From an uncultured Bacilli bacterium (lineage in GTDB: Bacteria; Bacillota_I; Bacilli_A; RF39; UBA660), in contig CALVJQ010000008.1 in NCBI GenBank assembly GCA_944332265.1, forward strand, positions 1 to 58,774: a DNA stretch of 58,774 nucleotides, written 5' to 3'. Below are positions 24,646-34,319 of this stretch, piece after piece. The position numbers were made by a program, and so were the translations under genes. The notes beneath the pieces were generated by a model. The model was not told where the DNA came from and made no database searches. It saw nothing but the letters and a program-made list of their open reading frames with translations. Each line of letters begins with the position of its first letter. Positions within the stretch are counted from its first letter, which is position 1.

Positions 24646-25680
24646 ATGAAAAAGAAAATTATTGTGCTAGCCCTTATCGTAACATTATTATCAGGGTGTG
24701 GAGGTAAAATACCAACACTATCTAATGGTGACGAAGCGGTCGTAACACTAAAAGATGGTTCAATGATCAGTGTCCAAGAGCTTTATGACTCAGTAAAAGA
24801 TGATTATGCTCTTACAGCATTAGTTAACTTAGTTGACAAAAAAATATTAGAAGAAGTATACAAAGATCAATTAGAAGAAGCTGAAGAAAATGCTGACAGT
24901 ACAATGACTCAACTAGAAAGTTACTATGGTGATAATCTATTAAGTATTATCCAACAACAAACAGGATATCAATCACTAGATGCATATCGTAATTATGTTT
25001 ACATTGCTTATCTAAGAAATCTTGCTATCGAAGATTACAGTAAAGATCAAGTAACTGAAAAACAAATTAAAAAATATTATGAAGATGAAATTGTTGGTGA
25101 TATTAAAGTAAGTCATATTTTAATTACTCCTGAAGTAACTGACGATATGACAGATGAAGAAAAAGAAGAAGCTGAAAAAGAAGCTAAAGAAAAAGCAGAA
25201 GCACTAATTGATGAATTAAATAAAACAGATGAAAAAGAAATTGCTGATAAATTTGCTGAACTAGCTAAAGAACAATCTCAAGACGAAACAACTAAAGATA
25301 ATGGTGGCTCTTTAGGATTTATAAACAAAAATACTTTAAGTGATGATTATGCTGAACTAGTAGATGCTGCTTACAAACTAAAAGATGGTAAATATAGTAC
25401 TAAAGTTGTAACTACTGAACTAGGATACCATATCGTTTTAAGAACTGAATCAAAAGAAAAAGCTAGCCTAGAAGAAGTTAAAGACCAAATTCTTGAAGAA
25501 TTAGGTGCTGAATACTTAAGTAAAAACCAAGTAGCAGCTGTTGAAGCTCTAAGAGAAATTAGAAAAGAAAACGATTTTGAAATTGTCGATTCTGAATTAA
25601 AGAGTCAATATGCAACATATATTCAAAATGAACTAGCTTATTATCAACAATTACAAGAACAATCATCTACAACTGAATAA
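24646..25680 (+). CDS. prsA: Foldase lipoprotein PrsA (parvulin peptidyl-prolyl isomerase)
   Basis: Helps secreted proteins fold outside the membrane. 344 residues with a lipoprotein signal and lipobox LLSGC (Cys about 18). The parvulin core is at about residues 150-265 (KVSHILIT ... LAKEQSQDETTKDNGGSLGFINK ... GYHIVLR), flanked by helical chaperone segments rich in Glu/Lys. An extra acidic insertion (DDMTDEEKEEAEKEAKEKAEA) lengthens the first parvulin loop. Family members are about 290-320 long. Strong AAGGAGG. It converges on recX with a shared terminator. Confidence 0.93.
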   Translation: MKKKIIVLALIVTLLSGCGGKIPTLSNGDEAVVTLKDGSMISVQELYDSVKDDYALTALVNLVDKKILEEVYKDQLEEAEENADSTMTQLESYYGDNLLSIIQQQTGYQSLDAYRNYVYIAYLRNLAIEDYSKDQVTEKQIKKYYEDEIVGDIKVSHILITPEVTDDMTDEEKEEAEKEAKEKAEALIDELNKTDEKEIADKFAELAKEQSQDETTKDNGGSLGFINKNTLSDDYAELVDAAYKLKDGKYSTKVVTTELGYHIVLRTESKEKASLEEVKDQILEELGAEYLSKNQVAAVEALREIRKENDFEIVDSELKSQYATYIQNELAYYQQLQEQSSTTE

Positions 25681-25682
25681 TT

Positions 25683-25725
25683 GAACAAAAAGATTCTAAT
25701 CATTTAGAATCTTTTTTATTTGTTC
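25683..25725. terminator. Bidirectional terminator between prsA and recX
   Basis: A twelve-pair stem AAAAGATTCTAA/TTAGAATCTTTT (25688-25699 with 25704-25715), four-base loop, with outer GAACAAA/TTTGTTC pairing. It has T runs on both sides. The recX stop lies in the stem. Confidence 0.88.
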
Positions 25726-26457
25726 ATATGTAAAACCTTTAGCTAACAATTTGTTAATAACTTTAAACTTCAATTCATTCCCTTCATATTTTTTAGTTAA
25801 CTTAATCATTATCTTTTTATATTCTTTTTCCAAAATTTCATCCGTATCATTAAATTCTGTCCTTTTTAAGACCAGATCTATCATCCACTTATAATAACCC
25901 ATATTACCTAGTTCATAAATTATTTTATCTTTTAACTTATTAACTCCATAATTTTTATTAAGTCTAACCTTTTTATTAATAATTTTTTCAATCTTATCTA
26001 ACCATACTTCATCATCAATAGAAGTTATCCTTTTATTAACAGCATCATGAGAACAACCAAGATTAACTAACTCTTTAATTATCTTATTAGGTCCCATATT
26101 ACCTAATATTAATTGATCATCAATATAACACTTTATATAAACTTCTTCGTTTAAATAACCATCATTTTTTAATTTAGCAATTGTTTCCTTAACTACTTTT
26201 TTATCAAAATCCTTTATTAAATATAAATATACTTCCTTTTCTGTACGCATTCTTTTTGTTAAATATTTTAACGCTTTATAATAAGCTTCTAAATAATCAT
26301 TATACATTACAATTTCTTTAAATAATTCATTAGAAATTTCTTTTTTTCTTAACAATTCAAATTTTATAATAACATCATCATATAACTTAATATTAATCCC
26401 ATCTATACATACATTATATTTATTACCCTTTAATTTAGTATATTTTTCGATTTTCAT
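25696..26457 (-). CDS. recX: Regulatory protein RecX
   Basis: Modulates RecA filaments. 253 residues from the ATG at 26457, which has AGGTGA upstream. The open frame begins 27 codons earlier without a ribosome site. Three-helix RecX repeats are visible: ALKYLTKRMRTEKEVYLYL, then KLKNDGYLNEEVYIKCYIDDQL and GPNKIIKELVNLGC, and a second set towards the C-terminus ending KGFTYEQIKKILND. Gram-positive RecX proteins are about 260 long. It has no recA neighbour here. Confidence 0.9.
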   Translation of the reverse strand: MKIEKYTKLKGNKYNVCIDGINIKLYDDVIIKFELLRKKEISNELFKEIVMYNDYLEAYYKALKYLTKRMRTEKEVYLYLIKDFDKKVVKETIAKLKNDGYLNEEVYIKCYIDDQLILGNMGPNKIIKELVNLGCSHDAVNKRITSIDDEVWLDKIEKIINKKVRLNKNYGVNKLKDKIIYELGNMGYYKWMIDLVLKRTEFNDTDEILEKEYKKIMIKLTKKYEGNELKFKVINKLLAKGFTYEQIKKILND

Positions 26458-26515
26458 AAAATCACCTAAAAAAATTATATCAAAGCTTTTTATCCCTAGC
26501 AAGAACATTTGTTCA

Positions 26516-26550
26516 TAAAAAAAGAGTTTAAACTTCAATTTTTAAACTCT
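26516..26550 (-). terminator. Terminator of the nrnA-like gene
   Basis: A ten-pair stem AGAGTTTAAA/TTTAAACTCT (26523-26532 with 26541-26550) with an eight-base loop, followed on the minus strand by a T run. It contains the stop codon at 26528. Confidence 0.85.
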
Positions 26551-27505
26551 CTTTATACTTACGACAATCTTCATCTAAAGCTTTTAATAACTTATCAACA
26601 TCTTCTTTATTATAAGTTCTAACTCCAGAAGCAAACTTATGACCACCGCCCCCAAATTGAGCTGCCGTATCATTTATAACTGGTCCCTTACTTCGAATAT
26701 TAACCTTATATACTTCATTCTTTTCATCTAAAGTAACAAAAGTCCAAACATACACATGTTTTATGTTACTAAAATCATTTATCATATTAGATGGTGTTGC
26801 TGGATCAACATTATATTCATTTAAAACTTTAGGTGTTATCTTAATATAAGCAAAACCATTTTCTGTTATAGTTAAATTTTCAGATATATAACCATGAAAT
26901 CTAATTTCTTCATAAGGTCTTTCATATAAATAATGATATAAATTAGTAAAATCAATTTGAGTTTTTTCAATTAACTTAGCTACTAAATAAAAAGTTTTAG
27001 CTGAAGTATAACTTATTAAGAAACGATCACTATCTGAAACCACACCCAAATATAAATTCTCTGCTACTTTACGGTCAATTTTCATTCCTGTACTTAAAAG
27101 GAATTCTATAATCATCTGACAAGTACTAGAAGATGTTTCATCTACCCAATCACAAGCCCCAAATATTTCATCTGATGGATGATGATCTATTTTAAACATT
27201 TCAACAAATGCTGAAGGATCAACCCCATCAACACGAGATAAATTTGGTACATCAAGAGCAATCAAAAGAGCATCATCATTAAATGTCGTTTCATCAACTT
27301 TATCTAAAACTCCATAATATTTAAATTTAGATACACTTGTTCCTATTGCATAAACTTTTTTCTTAGGAAACGTCAATCTTATCGCATCACGTAAAGCAGT
27401 CTGACTTGCTATAGCATCAGGATCAGGACTTACATGTCTAGCAATAACGATTGTATCATATTGCTTAATTTTTTTATAAATTCTTCTCAATTCTGTTCTA
27501 AGCAT
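26528..27505 (-). CDS. nrnA: DHH/DHHA1 phosphoesterase (NrnA-type oligoribonuclease / pAp phosphatase)
   Basis: 325 residues. DHH motifs are present in order: the DPDA of VARHVSPDPDAIAS, DVPN, KIDHHPS and VSDSDRF. The DHHA1 end has GGGGHKFASG. This layout is that of NrnA, which degrades 2-5-mer RNAs and dephosphorylates pAp, and also of c-di-AMP/pApA hydrolases, so the preferred substrate is not certain. No PAS or GGDEF domain is present, which rules out GdpP. RBS GAGGTG. It lies 29 bases after ackA on the same strand. Confidence 0.9.
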   Translation of the reverse strand: MLRTELRRIYKKIKQYDTIVIARHVSPDPDAIASQTALRDAIRLTFPKKKVYAIGTSVSKFKYYGVLDKVDETTFNDDALLIALDVPNLSRVDGVDPSAFVEMFKIDHHPSDEIFGACDWVDETSSSTCQMIIEFLLSTGMKIDRKVAENLYLGVVSDSDRFLISYTSAKTFYLVAKLIEKTQIDFTNLYHYLYERPYEEIRFHGYISENLTITENGFAYIKITPKVLNEYNVDPATPSNMINDFSNIKHVYVWTFVTLDEKNEVYKVNIRSKGPVINDTAAQFGGGGHKFASGVRTYNKEDVDKLLKALDEDCRKYKESLKIEV

Positions 27506-27534
27506 GTCAGCACCTCTTTATTCTATTAATACCT

Positions 27535-28731
27535 CTACTTATTAACTATATCATAAGTATCTTTAATTATCATTATTTCTTCATTAGTTGGAAGTACATA
27601 AACGTCAACCTTTGACTCATCTGTACTAATTTTACCTTCACTTACTTCCTTATAAGACGCAATCGTTGAATTTACATCATCATCAAGATAAATACCAAGT
27701 GGTGCTAATTTTTTAATAATTTCAGCACGTGCTTCAATACCATTTTCGCCTACTCCAGCTGTAAAGACTATACCATCAACTTTACCTTCTAGCTCAATAT
27801 AATAATCAGCTATATATTTAGCTACACGATTATTATACATTTCTAAAGCTAAAATAGCATTTTCTAATCCTGCTTCAGCAGCTTTTTCAACATCACGACT
27901 ATCAGAATAACCGGCAATTCCTAATAAACCACTCTTTTTATTAAGAGCATTTGTAACTTCATTAACACTCATTCCTGATTCATGACACACATACTCAAGA
28001 ATTGAAGGATCAATTGCTCCACTACGAGTACCCATCATTAAACCATCTAATGGTGTAAGTCCCATTGTTGTATCATAACATTTACCATCTTTAATAGCAC
28101 TAATTGAACATCCACTACCAATATGACAAATAATTAAATTAACATCATCACGACCAAGTTTTTCTTTCATTTTCGTTGTAATATATTTATGACTAGTACC
28201 ATGGAAACCATACTTTCTTACGCCATATTTAGTATACCATTCCATAGGCACAGGATACATATAATTAACCTTTGGCATAGTTTGATGAAAAGCTGTATCA
28301 TAAACTGCAACCATTGGTACATTTGGTAAAGCTTCTCTCATAGCTTCAATACCTGCTAAATTACCAGGATGATGTAAAGGTCCCAACTTAGTTAAGTCCT
28401 TAATACTTTGAATAACTTCATCAGTAATTAAAACTGAATCAGAATATTTTTCTCCACCATGTAATACACGATGACCAACACCCTTAATTTCATCTAAACT
28501 CTCTACAGCTTTATGTTTTAACAATTCCTCAATTAAAACTTTAACAGCTTCAGTATGATTAGCAAGATATCTTTCTCCTCTAATTTTTTCACCATTCACT
28601 TTGGTATTCCAAAAACTATCTTCTAAGCCTATCTTTTCGATATAACCACTAATAATTACTTTTTCTTCTGGCATTTCAAATAATTGAAATTTTAAAGAAG
28701 AACTACCTGCATTTACACATAATAATTTCAT
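27535..28731 (-). CDS. ackA: Acetate kinase
   Basis: Makes ATP and acetate from acetyl phosphate at the end of fermentation. 398 residues starting MKLLCVNAGSSSLKFQLF at 28731, where GAGGTG lies upstream. Signatures are HRVLHGGE, YDTAFHQTMP, KYGFHGTSHKY, HIGSGCS and FTAGVGENG. The length is standard. No pta gene is in the window. The position ahead of the thiI-nifS-ezrA-rpsD group matches B. subtilis. Confidence 0.98.
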   Translation of the reverse strand: MKLLCVNAGSSSLKFQLFEMPEEKVIISGYIEKIGLEDSFWNTKVNGEKIRGERYLANHTEAVKVLIEELLKHKAVESLDEIKGVGHRVLHGGEKYSDSVLITDEVIQSIKDLTKLGPLHHPGNLAGIEAMREALPNVPMVAVYDTAFHQTMPKVNYMYPVPMEWYTKYGVRKYGFHGTSHKYITTKMKEKLGRDDVNLIICHIGSGCSISAIKDGKCYDTTMGLTPLDGLMMGTRSGAIDPSILEYVCHESGMSVNEVTNALNKKSGLLGIAGYSDSRDVEKAAEAGLENAILALEMYNNRVAKYIADYYIELEGKVDGIVFTAGVGENGIEARAEIIKKLAPLGIYLDDDVNSTIASYKEVSEGKISTDESKVDVYVLPTNEEIMIIKDTYDIVNK

Positions 28732-28755
28732 AATTAACACCTCAAAACTATTATA

Positions 28756-28785
28756 CAAAAAAAAAGATAGAATATCTATCTTTTT
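28756..28785 (-). terminator. Terminator of the 59-residue gene
   Basis: The stem AAAAAGATAG/CTATCTTTTT (28761-28770 with 28776-28785), five-base loop, followed on the minus strand by T. The ackA TATAAT comes right after it. Confidence 0.8.
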
Positions 28786-28796
28786 TACGATAAAGC

Positions 28797-28976
28797 CTAT
28801 CTACTTTCCGAATTCTTATGCCTTTTAATATTCATTTCATCATCAACAATTCTCTTTTTATTAGAATCAAAATTATAACCATATTCATTTAATAATTCAT
28901 ATCTCTTTTTATCTAAAGAACTCATTTTTTCTAAATCACAACTTTTATAAAAATAATCACAACTTCTTCTACGCAT
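28797..28976 (-). CDS. Small basic protein of unknown function (59 residues)
   Basis: Starts MRRRSCDYFYKSCDLEKMSS. The ATG at 28976 sits five bases after GGTG. The open frame runs further upstream through a hydrophobic stretch without a ribosome site. Two Cys lie near the N-terminus, and the rest is charged (KKRYELLNEYGYNFDSNKKRIVDDEMN). There is no TM helix. It follows the putative HExxH peptidase gene at 29015 and probably shares its transcript. I recognise no family. Confidence 0.6.
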   Translation of the reverse strand: MRRRSCDYFYKSCDLEKMSSLDKKRYELLNEYGYNFDSNKKRIVDDEMNIKRHKNSESR

Positions 28977-29014
28977 CATATCACCCATTAATATTATGGA
29001 CAATATAATTAGCA

Positions 29015-29968
29015 TTATACTATAAACAAAAGCTTTTTTATTCCTTCTTCTTTACTTTTTCCGTTCAAAATTTTTAATTGTTCATTTAACACCTTACCAT
29101 AATAAATAGCATCATTAATATCACAATCCATCAAGTGATTAGCACATCTTTTAATTTTATCAAAAGACAACCCATCAGCCAAAGAATTAAAACCTAATTC
29201 AAAATTATCTTCATCATTATCATAATAGAATTTTTTAATTAAAGAAAAGAAATCATCATTATCAAATAAATCTTTAAATAAAGAACTCATCAAACAATAA
29301 GAACGTGCAATAACATTCTTCCCCCTATAACTTTTCAATTTAATTAAAAAATCTTTAACAATAGAAGATTCAATTTGTGAAACATCTAACTTAAGCCAAC
29401 TATCAAGTATTCTATTTTCAATATTAACTGTAATCAATTCAGCAAATCCTCGATCCAATATTCTTGAAATATTATTTTTCTTTATAACTTTAACCTGTGT
29501 AAAACTAATTCTATATATTAAAAATTCTTCATTTTCCTCAATAACACTTGCCGCTAAACCATCTATAGAATGTGATAACTCATGACTAATAGTTAAAGCA
29601 TCATTAACATCATCTATACTTATCATAAAAATATGTGGAATAGCACCTCTAAACATTCCCTTATTATCATATTTATAATCCCAAAAAGTAACAGGATAAC
29701 ACTCAGTCATTCCTAAACAATAATCTTCACCAACATATTTACTATAACAATCTTTATATTCATTAGAACTATTAAATATATGAATTTGTAATTGTTCCAT
29801 AATTTCATTAATCTTTTTAAAAATATCCGCACCAAAAGTCAAATAATAGCCAAGTAAAACAACAACCAATTTTTCACAAACTTCTAAACTAAATCTATTA
29901 TCTCGATTATAATAATTAATTAAAGAAATAATATCTTTAATTGCTGCATTGATTATTTCATAATCCAT
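29015..29968 (-). CDS. Putative zincin-type metallopeptidase (HELSH)
   Basis: 317 residues from the ATG at 29968, preceded by AGAGGG. Residues about 127-137 read LTISHELSHSIDG, an HExxH zinc site. A downstream GFAELITV offers the third ligand Glu. The N-terminal half is helical, with FWDYKYDNKGMFRGAIPHIFMIS just before the active site. The pattern resembles M3/oligoendopeptidase-like families in miniature, but I cannot name the family. There is no signal peptide, so it is likely cytosolic. It lies between thiI and the 59-residue gene. Confidence 0.65.
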   Translation of the reverse strand: MDYEIINAAIKDIISLINYYNRDNRFSLEVCEKLVVVLLGYYLTFGADIFKKINEIMEQLQIHIFNSSNEYKDCYSKYVGEDYCLGMTECYPVTFWDYKYDNKGMFRGAIPHIFMISIDDVNDALTISHELSHSIDGLAASVIEENEEFLIYRISFTQVKVIKKNNISRILDRGFAELITVNIENRILDSWLKLDVSQIESSIVKDFLIKLKSYRGKNVIARSYCLMSSLFKDLFDNDDFFSLIKKFYYDNDEDNFELGFNSLADGLSFDKIKRCANHLMDCDINDAIYYGKVLNEQLKILNGKSKEEGIKKLLFIV

Positions 29969-30019
29969 AATAATCCCTCTTTTTTTCAAAAAAGTATTCT
30001 AACACAAAAGAAAAAGAAT

Positions 30020-31213
30020 TTAAAGAATATCTTCAAATTCCTTTCCTTCATCTTTTAAACTAATTTTTATTACTTCATGATTCTTTATCGCTTCATAAAT
30101 TAAAGTTTCATAATCAAATGCTTTTTCATATTCACGTGCTTCGGAAACTATTGGATTAATAACAGGATGTTCTGGAACAAAAATTGTACAACAATCTTCA
30201 TAAGGTAAAATACTTGTTTCATATGTCTCTATTTTTTTCGCTAAATCAATTATTTCTAATTTATCAAAACAAGCTACAGGTCTTATAACCGGTATTTTTA
30301 CAACTTCATTAATAACATTCATACTCGTAAGTGTTTGACTAGCAACTTGTCCAATACTTTCACCATTAACTAATATTTTACAATTATTCATTCTAGCAAT
30401 TCGTTCTGCTATTCTATACATCATTCGACGCATTATTGTAATTAAATATTCATGTGGACAATTTTGATATATTGCTTGTTGAATATCAGTAAATTTAATT
30501 ACATGTAACTTTATATCATTATTATATAAAGCTAATTTTTTAGCCAACTCAACAACTTTATTCTTAGCTTCCAAACTAGTATGTGGAGGGCTTTCATAAT
30601 ATATACATTCCAATTTAACTCCTCTTTTAATAGCTAAATAACCTGCTACAGGTGAATCAATCCCTCCACTAAGCATTAATAAACCTTTTCCAGCTACTCC
30701 TACTGGATAACCACCTATTCCTTTTTCACTATTAAAATAAATATAAACAGCATCCATTCTTATTTCAATAGCTACTCTTAAATCTGGATTAAATACATCG
30801 ACTTTAACATCATTAATATTTTTTAATATTACTCCACCCATCTTACGACTAAAATCCATACTCTTTATTGGGTAATTTTTATCACTTCTCTTAGTTTCAA
30901 CTTTAAAAGTCTTAAACTCTCTTTTTTTTACTAACTTTAAAACAATATTCGCAATTTTATCAAAATCTTTATCACTAACCTTATAAGCTATATCATACTC
31001 ATGTATTCCAAATACATGTTTTAAAGCCTCTTCAACTAATGAAAAATTGTCTTTATTTAATGTTATAAACATTCTTCCTTTATCAAACTTAACTTTAACA
31101 TCTAAATCTTCTAAAGCATAACTAACATTATCTTTAAGTTGTTTTAAAAATAAATTAATATTAGCTTTCTTTGTAGATAACTCTCCATATTTAATCATTA
31201 TTAGCTTTTCCAA
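30020..31213 (-). CDS. thiI: tRNA 4-thiouridine synthase ThiI
   Basis: Adds sulfur to uridine 8 of tRNA. 397 residues, with an N-terminal ferredoxin-like/THUMP region (about 1-165), then a PP-loop ATPase with LSGGIDSPVAGY (about 180-191). It has no rhodanese extension, as in other Gram-positives, where a NifS-type desulfurase delivers the sulfur. That partner is probably the gene at 34316. The start is TTG at 31213, five bases after GAGGTG. The in-frame ATG at 31198 is too far away. Promoter at 31238-31267. Confidence 0.96.
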   Translation of the reverse strand: MEKLIMIKYGELSTKKANINLFLKQLKDNVSYALEDLDVKVKFDKGRMFITLNKDNFSLVEEALKHVFGIHEYDIAYKVSDKDFDKIANIVLKLVKKREFKTFKVETKRSDKNYPIKSMDFSRKMGGVILKNINDVKVDVFNPDLRVAIEIRMDAVYIYFNSEKGIGGYPVGVAGKGLLMLSGGIDSPVAGYLAIKRGVKLECIYYESPPHTSLEAKNKVVELAKKLALYNNDIKLHVIKFTDIQQAIYQNCPHEYLITIMRRMMYRIAERIARMNNCKILVNGESIGQVASQTLTSMNVINEVVKIPVIRPVACFDKLEIIDLAKKIETYETSILPYEDCCTIFVPEHPVINPIVSEAREYEKAFDYETLIYEAIKNHEVIKISLKDEGKEFEDIL

Positions 31214-31237
31214 AATATCACCTCAAACTCATGAATA

Positions 31238-31267
31238 AGTATACCATAAAGATTAATAAAATTCCAA
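31238..31267 (-). promoter_or_regulatory. Promoter of thiI
   Basis: TTGGAA (31262-31267) and TATACT (31238-31243) with an 18-base spacer. Confidence 0.65.
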
Positions 31268-31319
31268 AATGTTCTAAATAACATAATAAATCATATATTA
31301 AAAGCAAGGAGGAAAAATA

Positions 31320-33935
31320 TTGATGCCAAACGGAAATAAAACAAGTGAAATAGAATATTTAAGAAAAAAATATGGTAGTAATAAAATTACTAAAGTAAAA
31401 AATAATAGCTTTTTAAAACTTCTTCTTGAATCATTAGGAGACCCTATAATAAAAATCTTACTTATTGCTCTAGCCATAAAAATTATTTTCCTCTTAGAAA
31501 ACTTTGATTGGTTTGAAACTATTGGTATTCTTATTGCCATTTTTTTAGCCACTTTTATTTCAACTATCAGTGAATATGGTAGTGAAGCAGCTTTTCGTCG
31601 TTTAAATGAAGAATCTAGTCAAATGTTTATTAAAGTAATTCGCGACAATAAAATAAAAGAAATTCCCATTGATGATATTGTTGTTCATGACCTTATTCTT
31701 TTATCAAGTGGTGATAAAATCCCTGCTGACGGTTATATTATCGAAGGAACAATTACTGTCGATGAATCAACTATAAATGGTGAATCAAAAGAAATAACTA
31801 AAAAAGCTACTCTCAATAATAATCCTCAAGAAGAAAATTATATATATCGTGGCACAATTATCTATAATGGAAATGCCAAAATGTATGTTACCAAAGTAGG
31901 TGATAAAACTTTTCTTGGTTCATTAGCTAAAGAAATCCAAGAAAAAGAACCTACAAGTCCCCTAAAAATTCGTTTAAGAGGACTTGCTAAAACAATAAGT
32001 AAAATCGGTTATATTGGGGCTTTCTTAGTCTCATTTTCTTATTTATTTTCCGTCATAGTTATTGAAAATAACTTTAACTCATCCCAAATAATATCAACCA
32101 TTACTGATTTTGATGTTATGCTAAACCACCTAATATATTGTCTTACTTTAAGTGTAACTATTATTGTTGTTTCTGTCCCTGAAGGATTACCAATGATGAT
32201 TACTCTTGTCCTATCAAGTAATATGAAAAGAATGTTAAAAAGAAATGTTCTAGTTCGCAAACTAGTAGGTATTGAAACAACAGGAAGTCTAAACTATCTA
32301 TTATCTGATAAAACTGGAACATTAACCAAAGGAAAATTAGAAGTAACTAATATAATAGATGCCAATTTAAATACTTATAAAACACTTAAAGAAATAAAAA
32401 AACATCCCCCTTTTTTTCATCATTTATCATATTCCCTTGCTTTAAACAATTCAGCTATGTTTGATGAATCAGGAAAAATAATTGGTGGTAATTCTACCGA
32501 TCGCTGTCTATTATCTTTTATAAATGAAACTCCTAAAGTAAAACAAATAATATCATATATACCATTTAATAGCCAAAATAAATATTCAACAATTACTATA
32601 TTAGAAAATAATAGTAAAAAAAGTTATATAAAAGGTGCCGCTGAAAAAATTCTCCCTTTTTGTACCAAATATCTAACTATAGATGGTCAAGAAAAATATC
32701 TATTCAACCAAGATAAAATAAACAATAAAATAAAAGAACTAACCAAAGAAGGTTATCGTCTTCTTTTAGTAGCTCTTAAAAATGATGATATCACAACTTT
32801 AAATAATCTAACCTTTATAAGCCTAATTTGTATTCGTGATGAAATAAGAAAAGAAACAATTCCTGCTATTCAAAAAATAAAATCATCAGGTATCAAAATG
32901 ATAATGATAACTGGAGATCATCCAGATACAGCCAAACAAATTGCTAAAGAAATTAATCTTATAACATCTAAACAAGATATTACGATTACAAGTGATGAAC
33001 TAAATAAAAAAACCGACGAAGAAATTGCCGACTTAATACCTAACCTCAAAGTAGTAGCTCGTGCTTTACCTCAAGATAAAAGTCGTTTAGTTAAAATATT
33101 ACAAAATATGAACCAAATTGTTGGTATGACTGGTGATGGCGTTAATGATGCTCCTGCTCTAAAAAAAGCCAATGTTGGTTTCGCTATGGGAAGTGGAACT
33201 GAAGTAAGCAAAGAAGCTGCAGATATAGTCATCCTTGATGATAATATTTGGTCAATTACAACAGCTATCTTATATGGTCGAACTATTTTTAAAAACATTC
33301 GTAAATTTATAATTTACCAATTAACCTGTAATATATGTGCTCTATTCCTATCAATCATTGGTCCTTTTATTGGTGTAAATACTCCTATTACAATTATCCA
33401 GATGCTATGGATAAATATGATAATGGATACTTTCGCCGGTCTAGCCTTTTCCTTTGAACCAGCATTAGATGAAACTCTAAATGAACCACCCAAAAACAAA
33501 AATGAACCTATTATAAATAGCTATATGTATAGTGAAATTATAATTACAGGCATATACTCCGCATTATTATGTATCTTCTTCTTAAAATCACCACTTATTA
33601 AAAATTTAATTAGACCAGATGAAAACAACCAATACCTAATGACTGCTTACTTTGCCTTATTTATTTTTATAGGTGTTTGCAACGCTTTTAATGCTCGAAC
33701 CAATCGTCTTAACCTATTTGCTAATTTAAATAAAAATATAATCTTTATTATCACTATAACTTTTATATGTACTGTCCAATGTTACTTAATATACCATGGA
33801 GGCTCTCTATTCCGCACTTATGGTCTTACAATAAAAGAATTTACACTCGTCATAATTCTTGCTCTTTCAGTCATTCCTATTGATTTCTTAAGAAAATTAT
33901 ACATGAAGAAAAAAGGTTACAAAACTAATGTGTAA
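31320..33935 (+). CDS. P-type Ca2+-transporting ATPase (P2A-like)
   Basis: 871 residues. The P-ATPase signatures are SVPEGLP in TM4, DKTGTLT phosphorylation loop, KGAAEKIL nucleotide site, TGDHPDTA, and MTGDGVNDAPALKKANVGFAMG hinge. N-terminal cation-ATPase and actuator domains are present (TINGESKE, the TGE loop). About ten TM helices fit a PMR1/LMCA1-like pump that exports Ca2+ (or Mn2+) at the membrane. GGAGG lies seven bases before a TTG (31320) and ten before the next ATG (31323), so either may be used. It is on the plus strand, between thiI and the desulfurase operon. Confidence 0.93.
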   Translation: MMPNGNKTSEIEYLRKKYGSNKITKVKNNSFLKLLLESLGDPIIKILLIALAIKIIFLLENFDWFETIGILIAIFLATFISTISEYGSEAAFRRLNEESSQMFIKVIRDNKIKEIPIDDIVVHDLILLSSGDKIPADGYIIEGTITVDESTINGESKEITKKATLNNNPQEENYIYRGTIIYNGNAKMYVTKVGDKTFLGSLAKEIQEKEPTSPLKIRLRGLAKTISKIGYIGAFLVSFSYLFSVIVIENNFNSSQIISTITDFDVMLNHLIYCLTLSVTIIVVSVPEGLPMMITLVLSSNMKRMLKRNVLVRKLVGIETTGSLNYLLSDKTGTLTKGKLEVTNIIDANLNTYKTLKEIKKHPPFFHHLSYSLALNNSAMFDESGKIIGGNSTDRCLLSFINETPKVKQIISYIPFNSQNKYSTITILENNSKKSYIKGAAEKILPFCTKYLTIDGQEKYLFNQDKINNKIKELTKEGYRLLLVALKNDDITTLNNLTFISLICIRDEIRKETIPAIQKIKSSGIKMIMITGDHPDTAKQIAKEINLITSKQDITITSDELNKKTDEEIADLIPNLKVVARALPQDKSRLVKILQNMNQIVGMTGDGVNDAPALKKANVGFAMGSGTEVSKEAADIVILDDNIWSITTAILYGRTIFKNIRKFIIYQLTCNICALFLSIIGPFIGVNTPITIIQMLWINMIMDTFAGLAFSFEPALDETLNEPPKNKNEPIINSYMYSEIIITGIYSALLCIFFLKSPLIKNLIRPDENNQYLMTAYFALFIFIGVCNAFNARTNRLNLFANLNKNIIFIITITFICTVQCYLIYHGGSLFRTYGLTIKEFTLVIILALSVIPIDFLRKLYMKKKGYKTNV

Positions 33936-33943
33936 CCTTTTTT
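33909..33943. terminator. Bidirectional terminator after the P-type ATPase
   Basis: The stem AAAGGTTACA/TGTAACCTTT (33912-33921 with 33931-33940), nine-base loop, with A/T runs on both flanks. It ends the ATPase and the rhodanese transcript. Both stop codons touch it. Confidence 0.85.
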
Positions 33944-34319
33944 AATAACATTTTTTCATCGCCCCTAAATCAAAAACATGAGTATATCCATTATCTTTTA
34001 GTATTTTTAAAGCTTCAGCACTTCTACTTCCACTACGACAATAAACAATTATTGGTGTATCACTCTCTAAATTTAAAATACCAATATTCTTATAAAGACT
34101 ATCTAACGGAATATTTAAAGCACCATCCAAATGTCCACTACTATATTCCTTACTTGTTCTTACATCAAGAATAACAGCATCTTCTCTTTCGTCTAAAATA
34201 ACTTCTACATCAGAACAACTAACTACTTTACCATTCTTTTTATCTAAAATAGATTCATTTTCATTACAACTACATAATAAAAAAGAAATAAAAAATAAAA
34301 CTACAATCTTTTTCATCAT
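33942..34319 (-). CDS. Rhodanese-domain lipoprotein
   Basis: 125 residues with a lipoprotein signal (FFISFLLCSC, lipobox LCSC), then a single rhodanese domain (about 32-122) with the active-site loop YCRSGSRS and the DVRTSKEYSSGHLDGALNIP motif. It would be tethered outside the membrane, where it could act in persulfide or thiosulfate chemistry. The start overlaps the stop of the desulfurase gene by ATGA, so the two are translationally coupled. The desulfurase is cytosolic, so a direct sulfur hand-over is doubtful. Confidence 0.9.
   Translation of the reverse strand: MMKKIVVLFFISFLLCSCNENESILDKKNGKVVSCSDVEVILDEREDAVILDVRTSKEYSSGHLDGALNIPLDSLYKNIGILNLESDTPIIVYCRSGSRSAEALKILKDNGYTHVFDLGAMKKCY

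Noticed and set aside
31298-31552. 84-codon open frame on the minus strand at the 5' end of the P-type ATPase
   Set aside because: It is antisense to a strongly supported gene, lacks a ribosome site and mirrors the ATPase codons.
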